Assembly: GCA_016432725.1 (NCBI GenBank)
Contig: JACJDG010000003.1
Span: forward strand, 930,001 to 994,000
Direction: 5' to 3'
Source of the DNA: Streptomyces sp. DHE7-1
GTDB lineage: Bacteria; Actinomycetota; Actinomycetes; Streptomycetales; Streptomycetaceae
DNA length: 64,000 bases
Shown: one piece after another, positions 1 to 9,356 of the stretch
Numbering within the stretch: position 1 is the stretch's first letter
How the letters are laid out: each line of letters starts with the position of its first letter
Notes under the pieces: generated by a model
What the model was told of the DNA's origin: nothing
Seen by the model: only the letters and a program-made list of their open reading frames with translations
Databases searched by the model: none
Program-made: the position numbers and the translations under genes

Positions 1-63
1 AACGTCTGGCGCGGCAACCGGTTCACCCACGGGCACTCGGTCGCCCCCGAGCCGGCCGGCTGA
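1..63 (+). CDS. C-terminal end of an unidentified protein (partial)
   Basis: The first 21 codons read NVWRGNRFTHGHSVAPEPAG and stop at TGA 61-63. The gene enters from the left edge, so its identity cannot be judged. It lies 11 bases before the following glycosyltransferase on the same strand, and that gene's ribosome binding site (GAGGAAGAG) overlaps this stop codon. The two are therefore probably cotranscribed, and this is likely another exopolysaccharide gene. Confidence 0.6.
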   Translation, partial: NVWRGNRFTHGHSVAPEPAG

Positions 64-74
64 GGAAGAGAACC

Positions 75-865
75 ATGAGACGTATCGCCCGCGCCCCCTG
101 GGAACTGCTCAAGGGCGCCTTCGGCTGGCTCGTGCTGTTCGAGCTCCGCAACAAGGTCCTGCTCGCTCCGTCCGCGGTGCGACTGCGCCGTGTCGAGAAC
201 GCCGAGACCCGTCGCCTCGCGGCCGCCACCGCTCCCCCGCCGGCCGCCCTCGTCGCGACGGTGATCGCCACGCACCGCCGCCCCGGGGAACTGCGGGCGG
301 CCGTCCGCTCGGCGCTGGACCAGACCGTCCGCGACCAGGTCGTCATCGTCGTCGACGACGGCGCGGGCCTCCCCGAACTCCCGTACGATCCACGGCTGTT
401 CGCCGTGTCGCTGGCCCGGAACACCGGGGTCGCCGGGGTGGTGCGCAACGTGGGCATCCGCCTGACCCGGTCGCGGTACGTGGCCTTCCTCGACGACGAC
501 AACCTGTGGGAGCCCGACCATCTGGAGCGGGCGCTGGCGGTGCTGGAGGCCCCGGCGGGCCCGACGGCGTCTACACGGCGCTGCGCCGGGTCCTGCCGGA
601 CGGGACCGAACGGGACGTCCTGTCCGTGCCGTTCGACCGCCGCCGGTCCGCCCGCGAGTCCTTCCTGGACACCAACGCCTTCGTCGGGCGGCGCGACGGG
701 ACCCTGCGCTTCAGCCGGCTGCGCCGGACCCCGGAGGTGCTGCCCCGTGAGGACTGGGAGCTGGTCCACCGCTACAGCCGCCGACACACCGTGCGCCACG
801 TGCCGCACGCCACCGTGCGGTACCTGGTGAACCCCGGCAGTTTCTACACCACTTGGTCCGGCTGA
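75..865 (+). CDS. Family 2 glycosyltransferase, one-base frameshift
   Basis: Cytoplasmic GT-A glycosyltransferase that would transfer a sugar from a nucleotide donor onto a lipid-linked glycan. It opens with ATG 75 behind GAGGAAGAG. After a basic N-terminus the GT2 core shows VATVIATHRRP, the nucleotide-binding VVIVVDDG and the metal-binding AFLDDDN (about residue 140). The frame breaks near 560. Restoring one C in GGGCCCGAC joins the first half (to residue about 162) to GPDGVYTALRR and on to the stop at 865, giving about 263 residues. The downstream half contains LPREDWELVHRY, typical of the acceptor-side ED motif. Cotranscribed with the partial gene upstream and convergent with the GT2 gene at 885-1796. 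The acceptor sugar is unknown. Confidence 0.8.
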
Positions 866-884
866 GCGGGAGGCCGGCCGCGCC

Positions 885-1796
885 TCACGGCCCGGGTGTG
901 ACCCGCAGCGCGCCCGGCCTGAGCAGCGCGGCCGCCGCGGCCCGGCTGGCCCGCCTGCCGAGGGCCGCGCGGGACGCCTCGCGCAGGAACACGGCGGCCC
1001 GGAAGCACACCGTGGCGCCGGGCCCGTGGCGCCGCCCGTACAGGCGCACGCGGTTGAGTGTGAGCAGGGTCCACAACCGGGGCGAGACCCGGGACTCGCC
1101 GCCCAGGTGAACGGCTTCGGCCGTCGGCTCCAGCTGGGTGGCGTAGCCACGGTCCCGCGCGCGCAGGCAGTACTCGGTCTCCTCCGAGTAGAGGAAGAAG
1201 GACTCGTCCCACGGCCCGCAGGCGGCCAGGCAGTCGGCCGAGAGGGCCATGAGCGCGCCGGTCGCCCAGTCCGCGCGCGTGGGCCGCGCGTAGGCGGCGG
1301 GGTCGGTGACCAGCTCGCTCAGGCCCGGGAAACGCCCGGCCCGGCGGTTGCCGATGAGGGCCTCGCCGAGGGCCCGGGGCACGCTCGACTCGCGGCGCAG
1401 CGAGTGCAGGGGCGCCGCCCGGCCCTCCTCGTACAGCAGGGGGACGGCGATGCCCACATGGGCCCCGAGGGTGTCCACGAGGCGCTTGGCGCAGCCCTGC
1501 CGCATCCGGATGTCCGGGTTGCAGACGAGTACGGCCGCGTATCCGTCCTCCCACTCGCCGGCCGCCTTCAGGGCCGCGTTGACCCCGGCGGCGTACCCGG
1601 CGTTGCGGCCGGTCTGGACGACCGTGGCGTCCGGGGCGAGCGACCGGAGCACCTCGACGGTGTCGTCGGCGGAGTCGTTGTCGGCGACGACGAGCCGCCA
1701 GTCGAGGCCGGCCATGCCCTCGGGCAGCGCGGCGAGGAACCCGGGCAGCACCGACGCGCTGTTCCAGGTGACGGCGATGACGGCGACGGGGCTCAT
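885..1796 (-). CDS. Family 2 glycosyltransferase, rhamnosyltransferase-like
   Basis: A complete 303-residue GT2 enzyme. The N-terminal VAVIAVTWNSASVL is the nucleotide-binding start of the GT-A fold. LVVADNDSADDTVEVL and VLVCNPDIRM (about residue 93) provide the acidic metal/donor residues, and FFLYSEETEYCLRAR (about residue 220) is the typical acceptor/catalytic segment of rhamnosyltransferase-type GT2 proteins. ATG 1796 overlaps the TGA of the polymerase gene (ATGA), so the two are translationally coupled. That places this enzyme in assembly of the same polysaccharide repeat unit. Substrate is inferred only at the level of an NDP-sugar. Confidence 0.85.
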   Translation of the reverse strand: MSPVAVIAVTWNSASVLPGFLAALPEGMAGLDWRLVVADNDSADDTVEVLRSLAPDATVVQTGRNAGYAAGVNAALKAAGEWEDGYAAVLVCNPDIRMRQGCAKRLVDTLGAHVGIAVPLLYEEGRAAPLHSLRRESSVPRALGEALIGNRRAGRFPGLSELVTDPAAYARPTRADWATGALMALSADCLAACGPWDESFFLYSEETEYCLRARDRGYATQLEPTAEAVHLGGESRVSPRLWTLLTLNRVRLYGRRHGPGATVCFRAAVFLREASRAALGRRASRAAAAALLRPGALRVTPGP

Positions 1797-3820
1797 CGGG
1801 TCTCCACGAGTTGGGGGAGCTGGGGTTCGGTGGTCCTTGCGGGGGCCGGCTCGGCGGCGCCGGCCGCCTCGCCCCGGACGAAGCCGAGGAGGCTGCCACC
1901 CGCCCCCAGCAGCAGGAAGAACAGGCCGGCGAACATCGGGAAGCTGAGCGAGTCGAAGGTGGCGCTCACGACGAGCGCGACCAGCGAGGAGGCGAAGAAC
2001 GCCTGCCCCAGTTCACGGTCGGCCTCGGTACGGGCCAGCCGCCGGACGGCACCGCCCTGGTGGATGCCGGCGACGAACAGGACGAGCATGGCGAGGAGTC
2101 CGAGCGCGCCCATCTCGGCCAGGGTCAGCATGTACTGGTTGTCGGTGAAGAAGTACCGGTCCGGGGTGAAGGTGCCGAAGCCCCGCCCGAACAGCGGATG
2201 TTCCTCCAGATAGGGCACGATCGCGCTGTACTTGACCGTACGGGCCTGGGTGCTGCTGTCGGAGTTGGACAGGAACGACGCGAACAGGCCGGTGATCGTG
2301 CCGATCAGCCCGGGGACGAGCACCTTGAAGACGGCCACGGAGGCCGTCATCACGCCGATCGCGGCCCAGCGCCGGGCCGGCTGCCAGCGGGGCACCATCA
2401 CCAGGGCGACCAGCAGCAGGCCGATGATCGAGGTCCGCGACACCGTCAGGGGCAGCGCGCCGGCGATCAGCAGCACCAGACCCCAGCGGCGGGTCCAGTG
2501 GAGGTGGCGGCGTACCGGGTCGAAGGCCTGCTGGATGGCGAACGGCAGCAGGATCGCGAGCATGCCGCCGAACTCGAGCGGCTGGGCCGTGGTGGCCCGG
2601 GGCCGGGTGAAGGCACCGCGGTCCATGACGCTCACCTGGGCGACGCTGGTCTGCAGGCCGGGGATGTGGATGGAGTCGGCGATGTTGGTTCCCGAGAAGA
2701 AGTCGTAGAAGCCGATCGCGGCGACGACCGAGCCCAGGACCACCACCCGGCGCATCAGCACGTCGAGCCGGCCGCGCTCCTGTATGCCCGCCGAGGTCAG
2801 GACGACCAGCGAGACCCACACCAGGAACCCGATGAGGCCGCGGTCGGCGCCCAGGACCTCCGCGTGCGAGCTCTCACGTGCCGCGTCCGAGATGTAGGCC
2901 GCCAGGACGGCCAGCCCGAGCACGCACATCGCGACGCGCGCCAGCCTGGTGCCCCGCGCGGGCAGGACGCGGCCGCCGAGCCAGGTCGCGAGGTACCACA
3001 ACAGGCCCAGCAGGGCGAAGACGTTGGCGGGGGTGCCGACCCCGCCGAGCGCGGGCAGGGCCAGGTTCGACGGGATGAAGAGGGCCAGTACCAGGTAGAC
3101 GGTGAGGATCGCCGTGGCGTCGACCCGCCGGCCGAGCAGTCCTCTCCGGACCCGAACGGGGGCGCGGGCGTCCCGGGACCGCGGCGCGGCGCTCCTCGCG
3201 GCGTGCCGCCGGCGGCGGACCACCGCGACGCCCTCCATCAGGATCGACAGCAGGAAGGCGCTGACGACTCCCAGGATGACGACGGCCGCGATGTCCTGGT
3301 AGCGGTTCTTCGACTTCGCCACCGGGGTCTGCGGCAGGACGACGGGCGCCGTCTGCACGAAGTACGCGGGCGGGACCTTGGCCGCGGCCTGCAGGGCCTT
3401 GAGCTGCTCGCCGGCGAACTCGGTCAGGGTGTTGGTCTCCCTCAGCACCTTGGCCCGGTCGGTCCCGGTCACGCTGAGCGTGAGCAGCGGGCTGTCGGCC
3501 GTCGGCGCGAAGCCGGCCGTGTAGGGGTCCGTGACGCCCCGGCCGCGCAGCTCCTTGGCGGCGTCGTTCGACTCCAGGGTCCTGATCAGCACGTCGGCCG
3601 TGACGATCAGCGAACCGCCCGCGTTCGAGATGGGGTTGCCGAAGGTGGGAGGCAGCCGGGAGACCGCCGAGGAGTCCAGCAGGGTGACCGAGCTCTGCGA
3701 CTGGTAGGAGACGGGGACGGTCACGTAGAGGTATCCGCCGCAGACCAGGCTGAGCAGGGTGAGGGGCACGACGAAGTACCAGCGTCTGCGCAGAATGGCC
3801 CAGATCTCACCAAGACTCAT
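1793..3820 (-). CDS. Wzz-like domain fused to O-antigen polymerase/ligase-like domain
   Basis: A 675-residue membrane protein joining two activities usually found on separate polypeptides. Residues about 1-230 look like a Wzz chain-length regulator: a short cytoplasmic start, a first membrane helix (FVVPLTLLSLVCGGYLYV), an extracytoplasmic part and a second helix (IAAVVILGVVSAFLLSILM). After a basic linker come about ten hydrophobic segments with the Wzy/WaaL signature YLEEHPLFGRGFGTFTPD in a periplasmic loop near residue 555. ATG 3820 is preferred because GGGGGGA lies just upstream and the hydrophobic start matches Wzz. Probable role: polymerisation and length control of the exopolysaccharide. 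I found no stop codon in any frame of the linker, so a single-base error cannot explain the fusion. Confidence 0.8.
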   Translation of the reverse strand: MSLGEIWAILRRRWYFVVPLTLLSLVCGGYLYVTVPVSYQSQSSVTLLDSSAVSRLPPTFGNPISNAGGSLIVTADVLIRTLESNDAAKELRGRGVTDPYTAGFAPTADSPLLTLSVTGTDRAKVLRETNTLTEFAGEQLKALQAAAKVPPAYFVQTAPVVLPQTPVAKSKNRYQDIAAVVILGVVSAFLLSILMEGVAVVRRRRHAARSAAPRSRDARAPVRVRRGLLGRRVDATAILTVYLVLALFIPSNLALPALGGVGTPANVFALLGLLWYLATWLGGRVLPARGTRLARVAMCVLGLAVLAAYISDAARESSHAEVLGADRGLIGFLVWVSLVVLTSAGIQERGRLDVLMRRVVVLGSVVAAIGFYDFFSGTNIADSIHIPGLQTSVAQVSVMDRGAFTRPRATTAQPLEFGGMLAILLPFAIQQAFDPVRRHLHWTRRWGLVLLIAGALPLTVSRTSIIGLLLVALVMVPRWQPARRWAAIGVMTASVAVFKVLVPGLIGTITGLFASFLSNSDSSTQARTVKYSAIVPYLEEHPLFGRGFGTFTPDRYFFTDNQYMLTLAEMGALGLLAMLVLFVAGIHQGGAVRRLARTEADRELGQAFFASSLVALVVSATFDSLSFPMFAGLFFLLLGAGGSLLGFVRGEAAGAAEPAPARTTEPQLPQLVETR

Positions 3821-3891
3821 GAACCATCCCCCCGTTCGGTGGCATCCGGCCGCGCGTCCTGCCAGTATCGGGGCTGACGGAAGGATCTCGT

Positions 3892-4548
3892 ATGTCGCCC
3901 GGGAACGTCGCCGACGCACTGCTCCGCCGCTGGTACGTGGTGCTGGCCGCACTGCTGCTGACGGCCGCCGCGGCGTACCAGGTGGTGCGTCCCGCGCCGC
4001 AGTACACCGGGTCCGCGGTCGTCGTCCTGAAGCCGCCGGTGACCCGGAACCAGCCCAACCAGCTCACCAATCTGCAGCCGCCGCTCGCCCTGGTCTCCTA
4101 CGGGGTCGTGCAGCAGCTCGAATCTCCGGCCGGGGAAAGGGAGTTGAGGGCGGCGGGAGTCCAGGGGACCTATCATCTCGTCCCCCGCAACAGCGGGACC
4201 AGCGCCACGCCCCGCTATCTGATCCCCTCCCTGCAGATCCAGTCGCAGGCCGCCGGGCCGGATGCCGCCGTGACGGCGGTGCGCCGCATCGTCGACGTCT
4301 ACACCCGGCACGTCGACGCGATGCAGTCGGCCCAGCGGGTGCCGGCCGGTTCGCGGATCACCGCCTCCGTGCTGACCTCGCCGAGCGCCGCCGAGGTGCG
4401 GGGCGACCGGAGCCGGGGGCTGGCCGGTACGGGTCTGCTGGGCCTGGCGGGCGGCGTCGTCGGCGCGTTGTGGCTCGACCGGTACCTGATGAGCCGTCGC
4501 GAGGCCGCGCCCGGCCGGCACGCCGGCCCGGTCCCCGCGGCCGGCTGA
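3892..4548 (+). CDS. Stand-alone Wzz-like chain-length/capsule export protein
   Basis: A 218-residue protein with Wzz/capsular biosynthesis topology: cytoplasmic N-terminus, helix WYVVLAALLLTAAAAYQV, an extracytoplasmic domain with the beta-strand YTGSAVVVLKPP that normally follows the first helix, and a second helix (LAGTGLLGLAGGVVGALWL) before a short basic tail. No BY-kinase domain is attached. ATG 3892 follows GGAAGG. It is divergent from the Wzz-polymerase fusion with only 71 bases between the starts, so both probably share a regulatory region. Having this next to a fused Wzz domain suggests a hetero-oligomeric length-control complex (inference). Confidence 0.75.
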   Translation: MSPGNVADALLRRWYVVLAALLLTAAAAYQVVRPAPQYTGSAVVVLKPPVTRNQPNQLTNLQPPLALVSYGVVQQLESPAGERELRAAGVQGTYHLVPRNSGTSATPRYLIPSLQIQSQAAGPDAAVTAVRRIVDVYTRHVDAMQSAQRVPAGSRITASVLTSPSAAEVRGDRSRGLAGTGLLGLAGGVVGALWLDRYLMSRREAAPGRHAGPVPAAG

Positions 4549-4565
4549 GACGAACTGTTCTCCCA

Positions 4566-5612
4566 TCAGATACCGCGGCGCTTCCACGACTCCCACCACA
4601 GCCACTCCCGGCCGCGTTCGGCCACGGCCGACCACACCAGCGGCTGGAGATACGGCATCGCCTTCGGCCCGATCCGCCGTCTGAGCCGCAGCGCGCGGTA
4701 CTCGGGCAGCGCCGCGTATCCCGGCAGGCACTCCGCCGCGAAGGCCACGCACTCGTCGACCGGAACGGCCCCGGTGCGTCCCCGGTCGTAGGCACGGTAG
4801 GCCCGGCGCAGCGCGAAGCGGGCCAGCCGGGTGTGGACCTCCTCGGCGAGGCGGTCGGCGTGCGGCAGCCGGTCGGCGCACTTGGCGAGCACCGAGTCGA
4901 AGGCCACGAGGCGCTGGCGCAGGTCGTCGAGCTGACCGCCGAAGTCGGTCGTGGACATGTTCTTGCCGTGGACACGGTAGAAGGCCTGGTCGGCCCCGCG
5001 TATGTAGCCGACGTCGGCGTGCGCGGCGAGCCGCATCCACATCTCGATGTCGCCCGCGTGCGGCAGCGCCGGGTCGTAGCCGCCGACCTCGCGCTGGAGG
5101 CTGGTGCGGACGACGACCTCCGGCGAGGTGATGCAGCCGGTGCCCTCGCGGAAGCGCCGCTCCAGCCACCACTGCCCGGGGTAGACGGCGGAGCCGGTGC
5201 CGCGGGTGCGGGCCGGCGGCAGCGGTCCGCCGTGCTGGAAGCGCAGGGGGCGTCCGTAGGCGAACCCCGCCTCGGGGTGCGCGTCCAGCAGGGCGGCGGC
5301 CCGGACCAGGGCGCCGGGCACCAGCCGGTCGTCGGCGGAGAGCAGGGCGACGTAGGTGCCGTCGGCCCAGTCCAGCAGGCCCTCGTTGTAGGTGGCGATG
5401 TGGCCCTTGTTGGTCTCGTGGACGCGGACCTCGATCCGCGGGTCGGAGGCGGCCAGCTTGTGCGCGATCTCCGCGGAGTCGTCGGGCGAGGCGTCGTCGA
5501 TGATGAGGACCCGGACGTCGACGCCGTCCTGCTCGTCCAGGACGCTGCTCACGCAGTCGGCCAGGAAGTGGCCGTACTTGTAGCAAGGGATCACAACACT
5601 GACGCTGCTCAT
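4566..5612 (-). CDS. Family 2 glycosyltransferase
   Basis: A complete 348-residue GT2 enzyme. SVSVVIPCYKYGHFL begins the GT-A fold, VLIIDDASPDDSAEI and YVALLSADDRLVPGAL (about residue 95) carry the nucleotide/metal aspartates, and PHAGDIEMWMRLA (about residue 195) holds the catalytic-base region. The C-terminal third is basic and tryptophan-rich (WLWWESWKRRG), consistent with membrane association. Start ATG 5612 is favoured; another ATG lies five codons upstream. Convergent with the Wzz gene, ending 18 bases away. Downstream of the secreted DUF4082 gene but separated from it by a strong terminator, so it probably has its own promoter or depends on readthrough. Confidence 0.85.
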   Translation of the reverse strand: MSSVSVVIPCYKYGHFLADCVSSVLDEQDGVDVRVLIIDDASPDDSAEIAHKLAASDPRIEVRVHETNKGHIATYNEGLLDWADGTYVALLSADDRLVPGALVRAAALLDAHPEAGFAYGRPLRFQHGGPLPPARTRGTGSAVYPGQWWLERRFREGTGCITSPEVVVRTSLQREVGGYDPALPHAGDIEMWMRLAAHADVGYIRGADQAFYRVHGKNMSTTDFGGQLDDLRQRLVAFDSVLAKCADRLPHADRLAEEVHTRLARFALRRAYRAYDRGRTGAVPVDECVAFAAECLPGYAALPEYRALRLRRRIGPKAMPYLQPLVWSAVAERGREWLWWESWKRRGI

Positions 5613-5630
5613 CGGTGGGAAAGCCAATCC

Positions 5631-5668
5631 CCGGTGGCGGCCCCCGGGTTCGCGGGGGCCGCCACCGG
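5631..5668 (-). terminator. Strong hairpin terminator after the secreted DUF4082 gene
   Basis: A perfect 16-base-pair stem (left arm CCGGTGGCGGCCCCCG at 5631-5646, right arm 5653-5668) closes a six-base loop. It begins 15 bases beyond the stop codon of the large secreted protein. There is no long T tract, as is common for terminators in high-GC actinomycetes. Confidence 0.8.
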
Positions 5669-5682
5669 TGCGCTGTGACGGG

Positions 5683-8600
5683 TCAGTTCTTCTTCTTGTG
5701 GACGGTCCTGGCGGTCAGGGTCCAGGTACGGGACTGCACCGCGTGGTGGTGCCTGTCCCGGGCCGTGACCGTGACCTTGAACCGGGTGCCGTCCGGCAGC
5801 GGGGCGGACAGGTGCACGGACACCTTGTGACCCGCCCGGTCGTAGGAGGTGACGGCCGTGACGTGGAGCTTCCTGGCCGCCGCCGCCCGGGGGCCGGACA
5901 GGACGGTCACGGTCGCCCTGACGGACGACACCGCGGTCTTCGCCGGCAGGGTGGTGACGAGCGGGCTGCCCGCGTCGGCGGTGTGCGTCAGCGTGGCCGC
6001 GTTGTCCTCGGAGGCGCCGGGCGCCGCCAGGGACGCGCCCGGGTTGTCGGCGGTGAAGACCGGGCCCACCCAGTAGTTCGCGGATCCGTAGGAACCGTTG
6101 GGGAAGGCCGGGTCGGCGCCGTACCGGTAGAGCCCGTTGTGGTGCGCGGTGGTGTCGGCGGTGCCGGTGAGCGGATAGGACTGGTGGGCCGCGGCGAAGT
6201 AGCCGCCGTCGACCGCGTAGTGGCCGTTCGGCGCGTGGTAGGAGACGACGTACGGGGTGTCGGCGGCGATGGCCACCGGGGTGGTGAAGGTCATCCGCTG
6301 CCAGCCCGTGGCCGTCTCGCCGGTGAAGGTGCCGGTGGCGAGCAGCGTGCCGGTGTCGGACCAGAGGCTGCCGGTGTGGGTGCCGGTGTTGCCGGTTCCC
6401 TTGTAGAAGGTGACACCGGTGACCCAGCCGCTCGTGGAGGACGTGAAGCGGGTGCCCAGCTCGACCGAGTTGGTGTCGCCGGTCATGTCCGTGGTGGCGG
6501 GTACGGCGGAGGGACCCCACAGGGTGCAGGGGCAGGTGACCGCCGGCGGGGTGGTACTGGTGGTGAAGGTCCAGGTCACCGGGTCCGCCATGGCGTTGCC
6601 CCAGAGGTCGGAGGCCTGGACGGAGGCGGTGTACGTGGTGTGCAGCGCCAGTTCCGTCGACGGGGTGAAGGTCGCCTTGTTGGACGCGGGGAGCGTCCAG
6701 GTCCCCGGCACGGTGTCGCCGGCCGGGTCCTTCACGGTGAAGGTCAGGCTGTCGGAGTCGACGGCCGAGCTGAAGACGGCCGACACCGGGGCCGTGATGG
6801 ACACCCCGGTCGCCCCGGACGTCGGGGAGGTCGAGGTGACGGTGGGCGCGGTGGTGCTGGCCGTCGAGGTGTCCAGCACCACGTCGACCCAGTAGTTGCT
6901 GCCCGAGGACTGCGAGGACGGGAAGGCGCTGGTGGAGCCGTAGTGGTAGACGCCGTTGCCGCCGTCGGTACCGGACTTCAGGGCCGTGAGCGGGGCGAGG
7001 CCCGCGTCACCGCCGGAGAAGTAGCCGCCGTCGTAGGAGTATCCGCCGTTGGGGCGAAGTACGAGGCGACGTAGGTGGTGTTGGCCTTGACGCTCACCGG
7101 GGTGGAGAAGTTCAGCTGCTGCCAGCCGGAGGCCGTCTCGCCGGTGAAGGTGCCGGTGGCCAGGCGGGTGCCGGAGGCGCTCCACAGGCTTCCGGTGTGG
7201 GTGCCGGTGTTGACGGGCGACTTGTAGAAGCGGACACCGGTGATCGAACCGGCGACCGTGGTACGGATCTTGACGCCGAGCTCGACCGAGCTGCCGTCAC
7301 CGCCGTTGACGGTGCCGGGCACGGCCGAGGCGGGCCAGACGGTGCAGGGGCAGGCCTGCGGGCCGACGGTGAGCGGGAGGGTGCCGACGGCGCCGATGTT
7401 GACGCTGTCGTCCACCGCGCGGACCTTGACGGACACGGCGCCGGGGGTGGTCGGGGTCCAGGTGTACTTCCAGGACGCGAGGCCGGTGGCGGCCTTCCAG
7501 GTCTGGCCGCCGTCCGTGGACACCTCCACCCGGGCCACCACGCCGCCGCCGGAGTCGGTGGCGGTGCCGGTGACGGTGACCGGCTTCAGCGCCGGGACGG
7601 TGACTCCGGAGGCCGGGGCCGTCACGGTGACGGCCGGGCCGGTGGTGTCGGTCGTGGCCGTGGCGGCGACCAGGTTGCTCTGCCGGGTCTGCGGCTGGAC
7701 ACCCATGTCGGCGAAGACGTTCAGGGTCGCCTGCTGCATGCGGGCGTCCTCGGTGACCACGGTGTCGTCGGGGTTGTACGTCGGGATGTTGGTCAGTCCC
7801 CACGACCACTGCACGGTGCCCGCCCCGAACACCAGGGCGCCGGAGTCCTGGTCGCGGAACTCGACGAGGTTGTGGGTCGCCGTGCCGTTGCCGTAGACGT
7901 TGCCCCAGTCCGTGCGGAGCTTGCCGTCGTTGATGTCCACCGTCGTGGACGACACGTCGATCGCCCCGGCGGGCCGGGTGCTGTTGTCGATGTCGCTGTC
8001 CCACTCGTAGCCGAGGGTGCCCGTCGGGAACGTGGCGGTCTGGCTCGACGTCAGCCCGGCGACGGACGTGTTGCGCCAGATCCGGTTCTTCCCGTACGAG
8101 CCGGGGACGGTGATGGCGTCGCTGCGGTAGCCGTTCACGGTGAACATGGAGCCGGTGAGGATGTTCGGCGGCTGGTAGTCCTGCCCGTACTGGGTGCTGG
8201 CGGGGTCCATCCAGGTGCCGGTCCAGGTGCCGCTCGGGTCGGCGATGCCGTTGTTCTGCGCCATCTTGGTCATCTTGTAGCAGACCAGGGTGCGGTTGGC
8301 CGTGCCGGCGCCGTCGATGCTCGGGGTGAGCCGGGTCTTCCAGAAGACCTCGTTGCCGCTGAAGTAGCCCTGCCGGACGCCGGCCTTCCGGGCCGCGAGC
8401 ACGTTGGAGTACTGGCTCTGCGTCCAGTACTCGTCGTGGCCGGAGGACAGGTACACCTTGTGCTTCTTCAGCAGGGTGGCGCCGTTGGCCGACACGTCGA
8501 CGCCGGACAGATAGCTGACGTCGTAGCCGTTGCGTTCCAGCCAGGACAGCATCATGTACTCGGAGCCGTAGATGCCGTTGTCGCCGCCGATGTCCAGCGG

Positions 8601-9287
8601 GCGGTTGTAGCTGACCTCGTAGGCGCGGCCGTCCGGCGCGGGCCCGGTGCCGCCGTAGAGGTCCTGGCCGCCGTAGTCGTTGTAGGCCTGCCAGGTCTGG
8701 TCGCTGGTCTGCACGACGACGTCGGAGGTGCTGGAGTCGCTGCGGACCACGAACGGGTACGGCATCAGGCCGTCGCCGTCCGCCTGGGTCAGGTTCGCGA
8801 TGTACAGGCCGGAGACGGCGTCACCGGGCACCGTCCAGTTCGCGGTGACCGGCCAGTTGCCGCAGTCGACCAGGCCGGTGCTGCTCTTCTTGGTGCAGCC
8901 GGCGGGGTTGGTCAGGTAGTTGGCCGGGTAGGTGACGGCGGCCTGGGCCGCGGTGGACATCTCGCGCGCACCGTCGCCGCCGTACCAGCCCAGGCGGTAG
9001 ATCTCGATGTGGTACGGGACCTTCGACTGCACCTTGAACTGCACGGTGTCACCGGCCTGGACGCTCTCCTTGGTGGAGAAGCCCTTGATGTCACCGTAGG
9101 CGTTGGGCGAGAACCAGTCGGACTTCGGGCTGCCCGGCTTGGAGTTCTCGCAGACGACGGGGTTCGAACCCGTTCCGCACGGATCGGAGGCTGCCAGGGC
9201 GATCCCCGCCTGCGGGAGCACCGCCCAGATCAACGCTGCTACGACGGCGAGGCGGCCGCCCCGGATCCGTCTGCTCCATTTTTTCAT
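5683..9287 (-). CDS. Secreted DMFase-like/DUF4082 multidomain protein, one-base frameshift
   Basis: About 1201 residues once one C is restored near 7058 (TTCGCCCCAAC, which rejoins SYFAP to NGGYSYDGGYF). A Sec signal peptide (MKKWSRRIRGGRLAVVAALI, cleavage near residue 33) sends it out of the cell. Residues about 45-520 resemble the large-subunit domain of N,N-dimethylformamidase, including SSGHDEYWT (about 281) and GNEVFWKTR (about 311). Then an Ig-like module, a DUF4082 domain (about 645-800), a Big_5-type Ig module (about 802-905), a second DUF4082 domain (about 915-1075) and a basic C-terminal beta-rich domain. It lies 69 bases after the amino-sugar operon and ends at a strong terminator. 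Likely a surface or extracellular hydrolase linked to the exopolysaccharide; substrate unknown. Confidence 0.8.
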
Positions 9288-9356
9288 GTGTACCTCTCAC
9301 GGTGCTGTGCAGGACCGACCCGTGCGGTCGGGGTGGAGCTGTGAAGCCGTGCCCGG

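Noticed and set aside
9313..9332. Short hairpin CCGACC/GGTCGG between the second aminotransferase and the secreted DUF4082 gene as a terminator
   Set aside because: Only six base pairs with a five-base loop; too weak to claim that the operon ends there.
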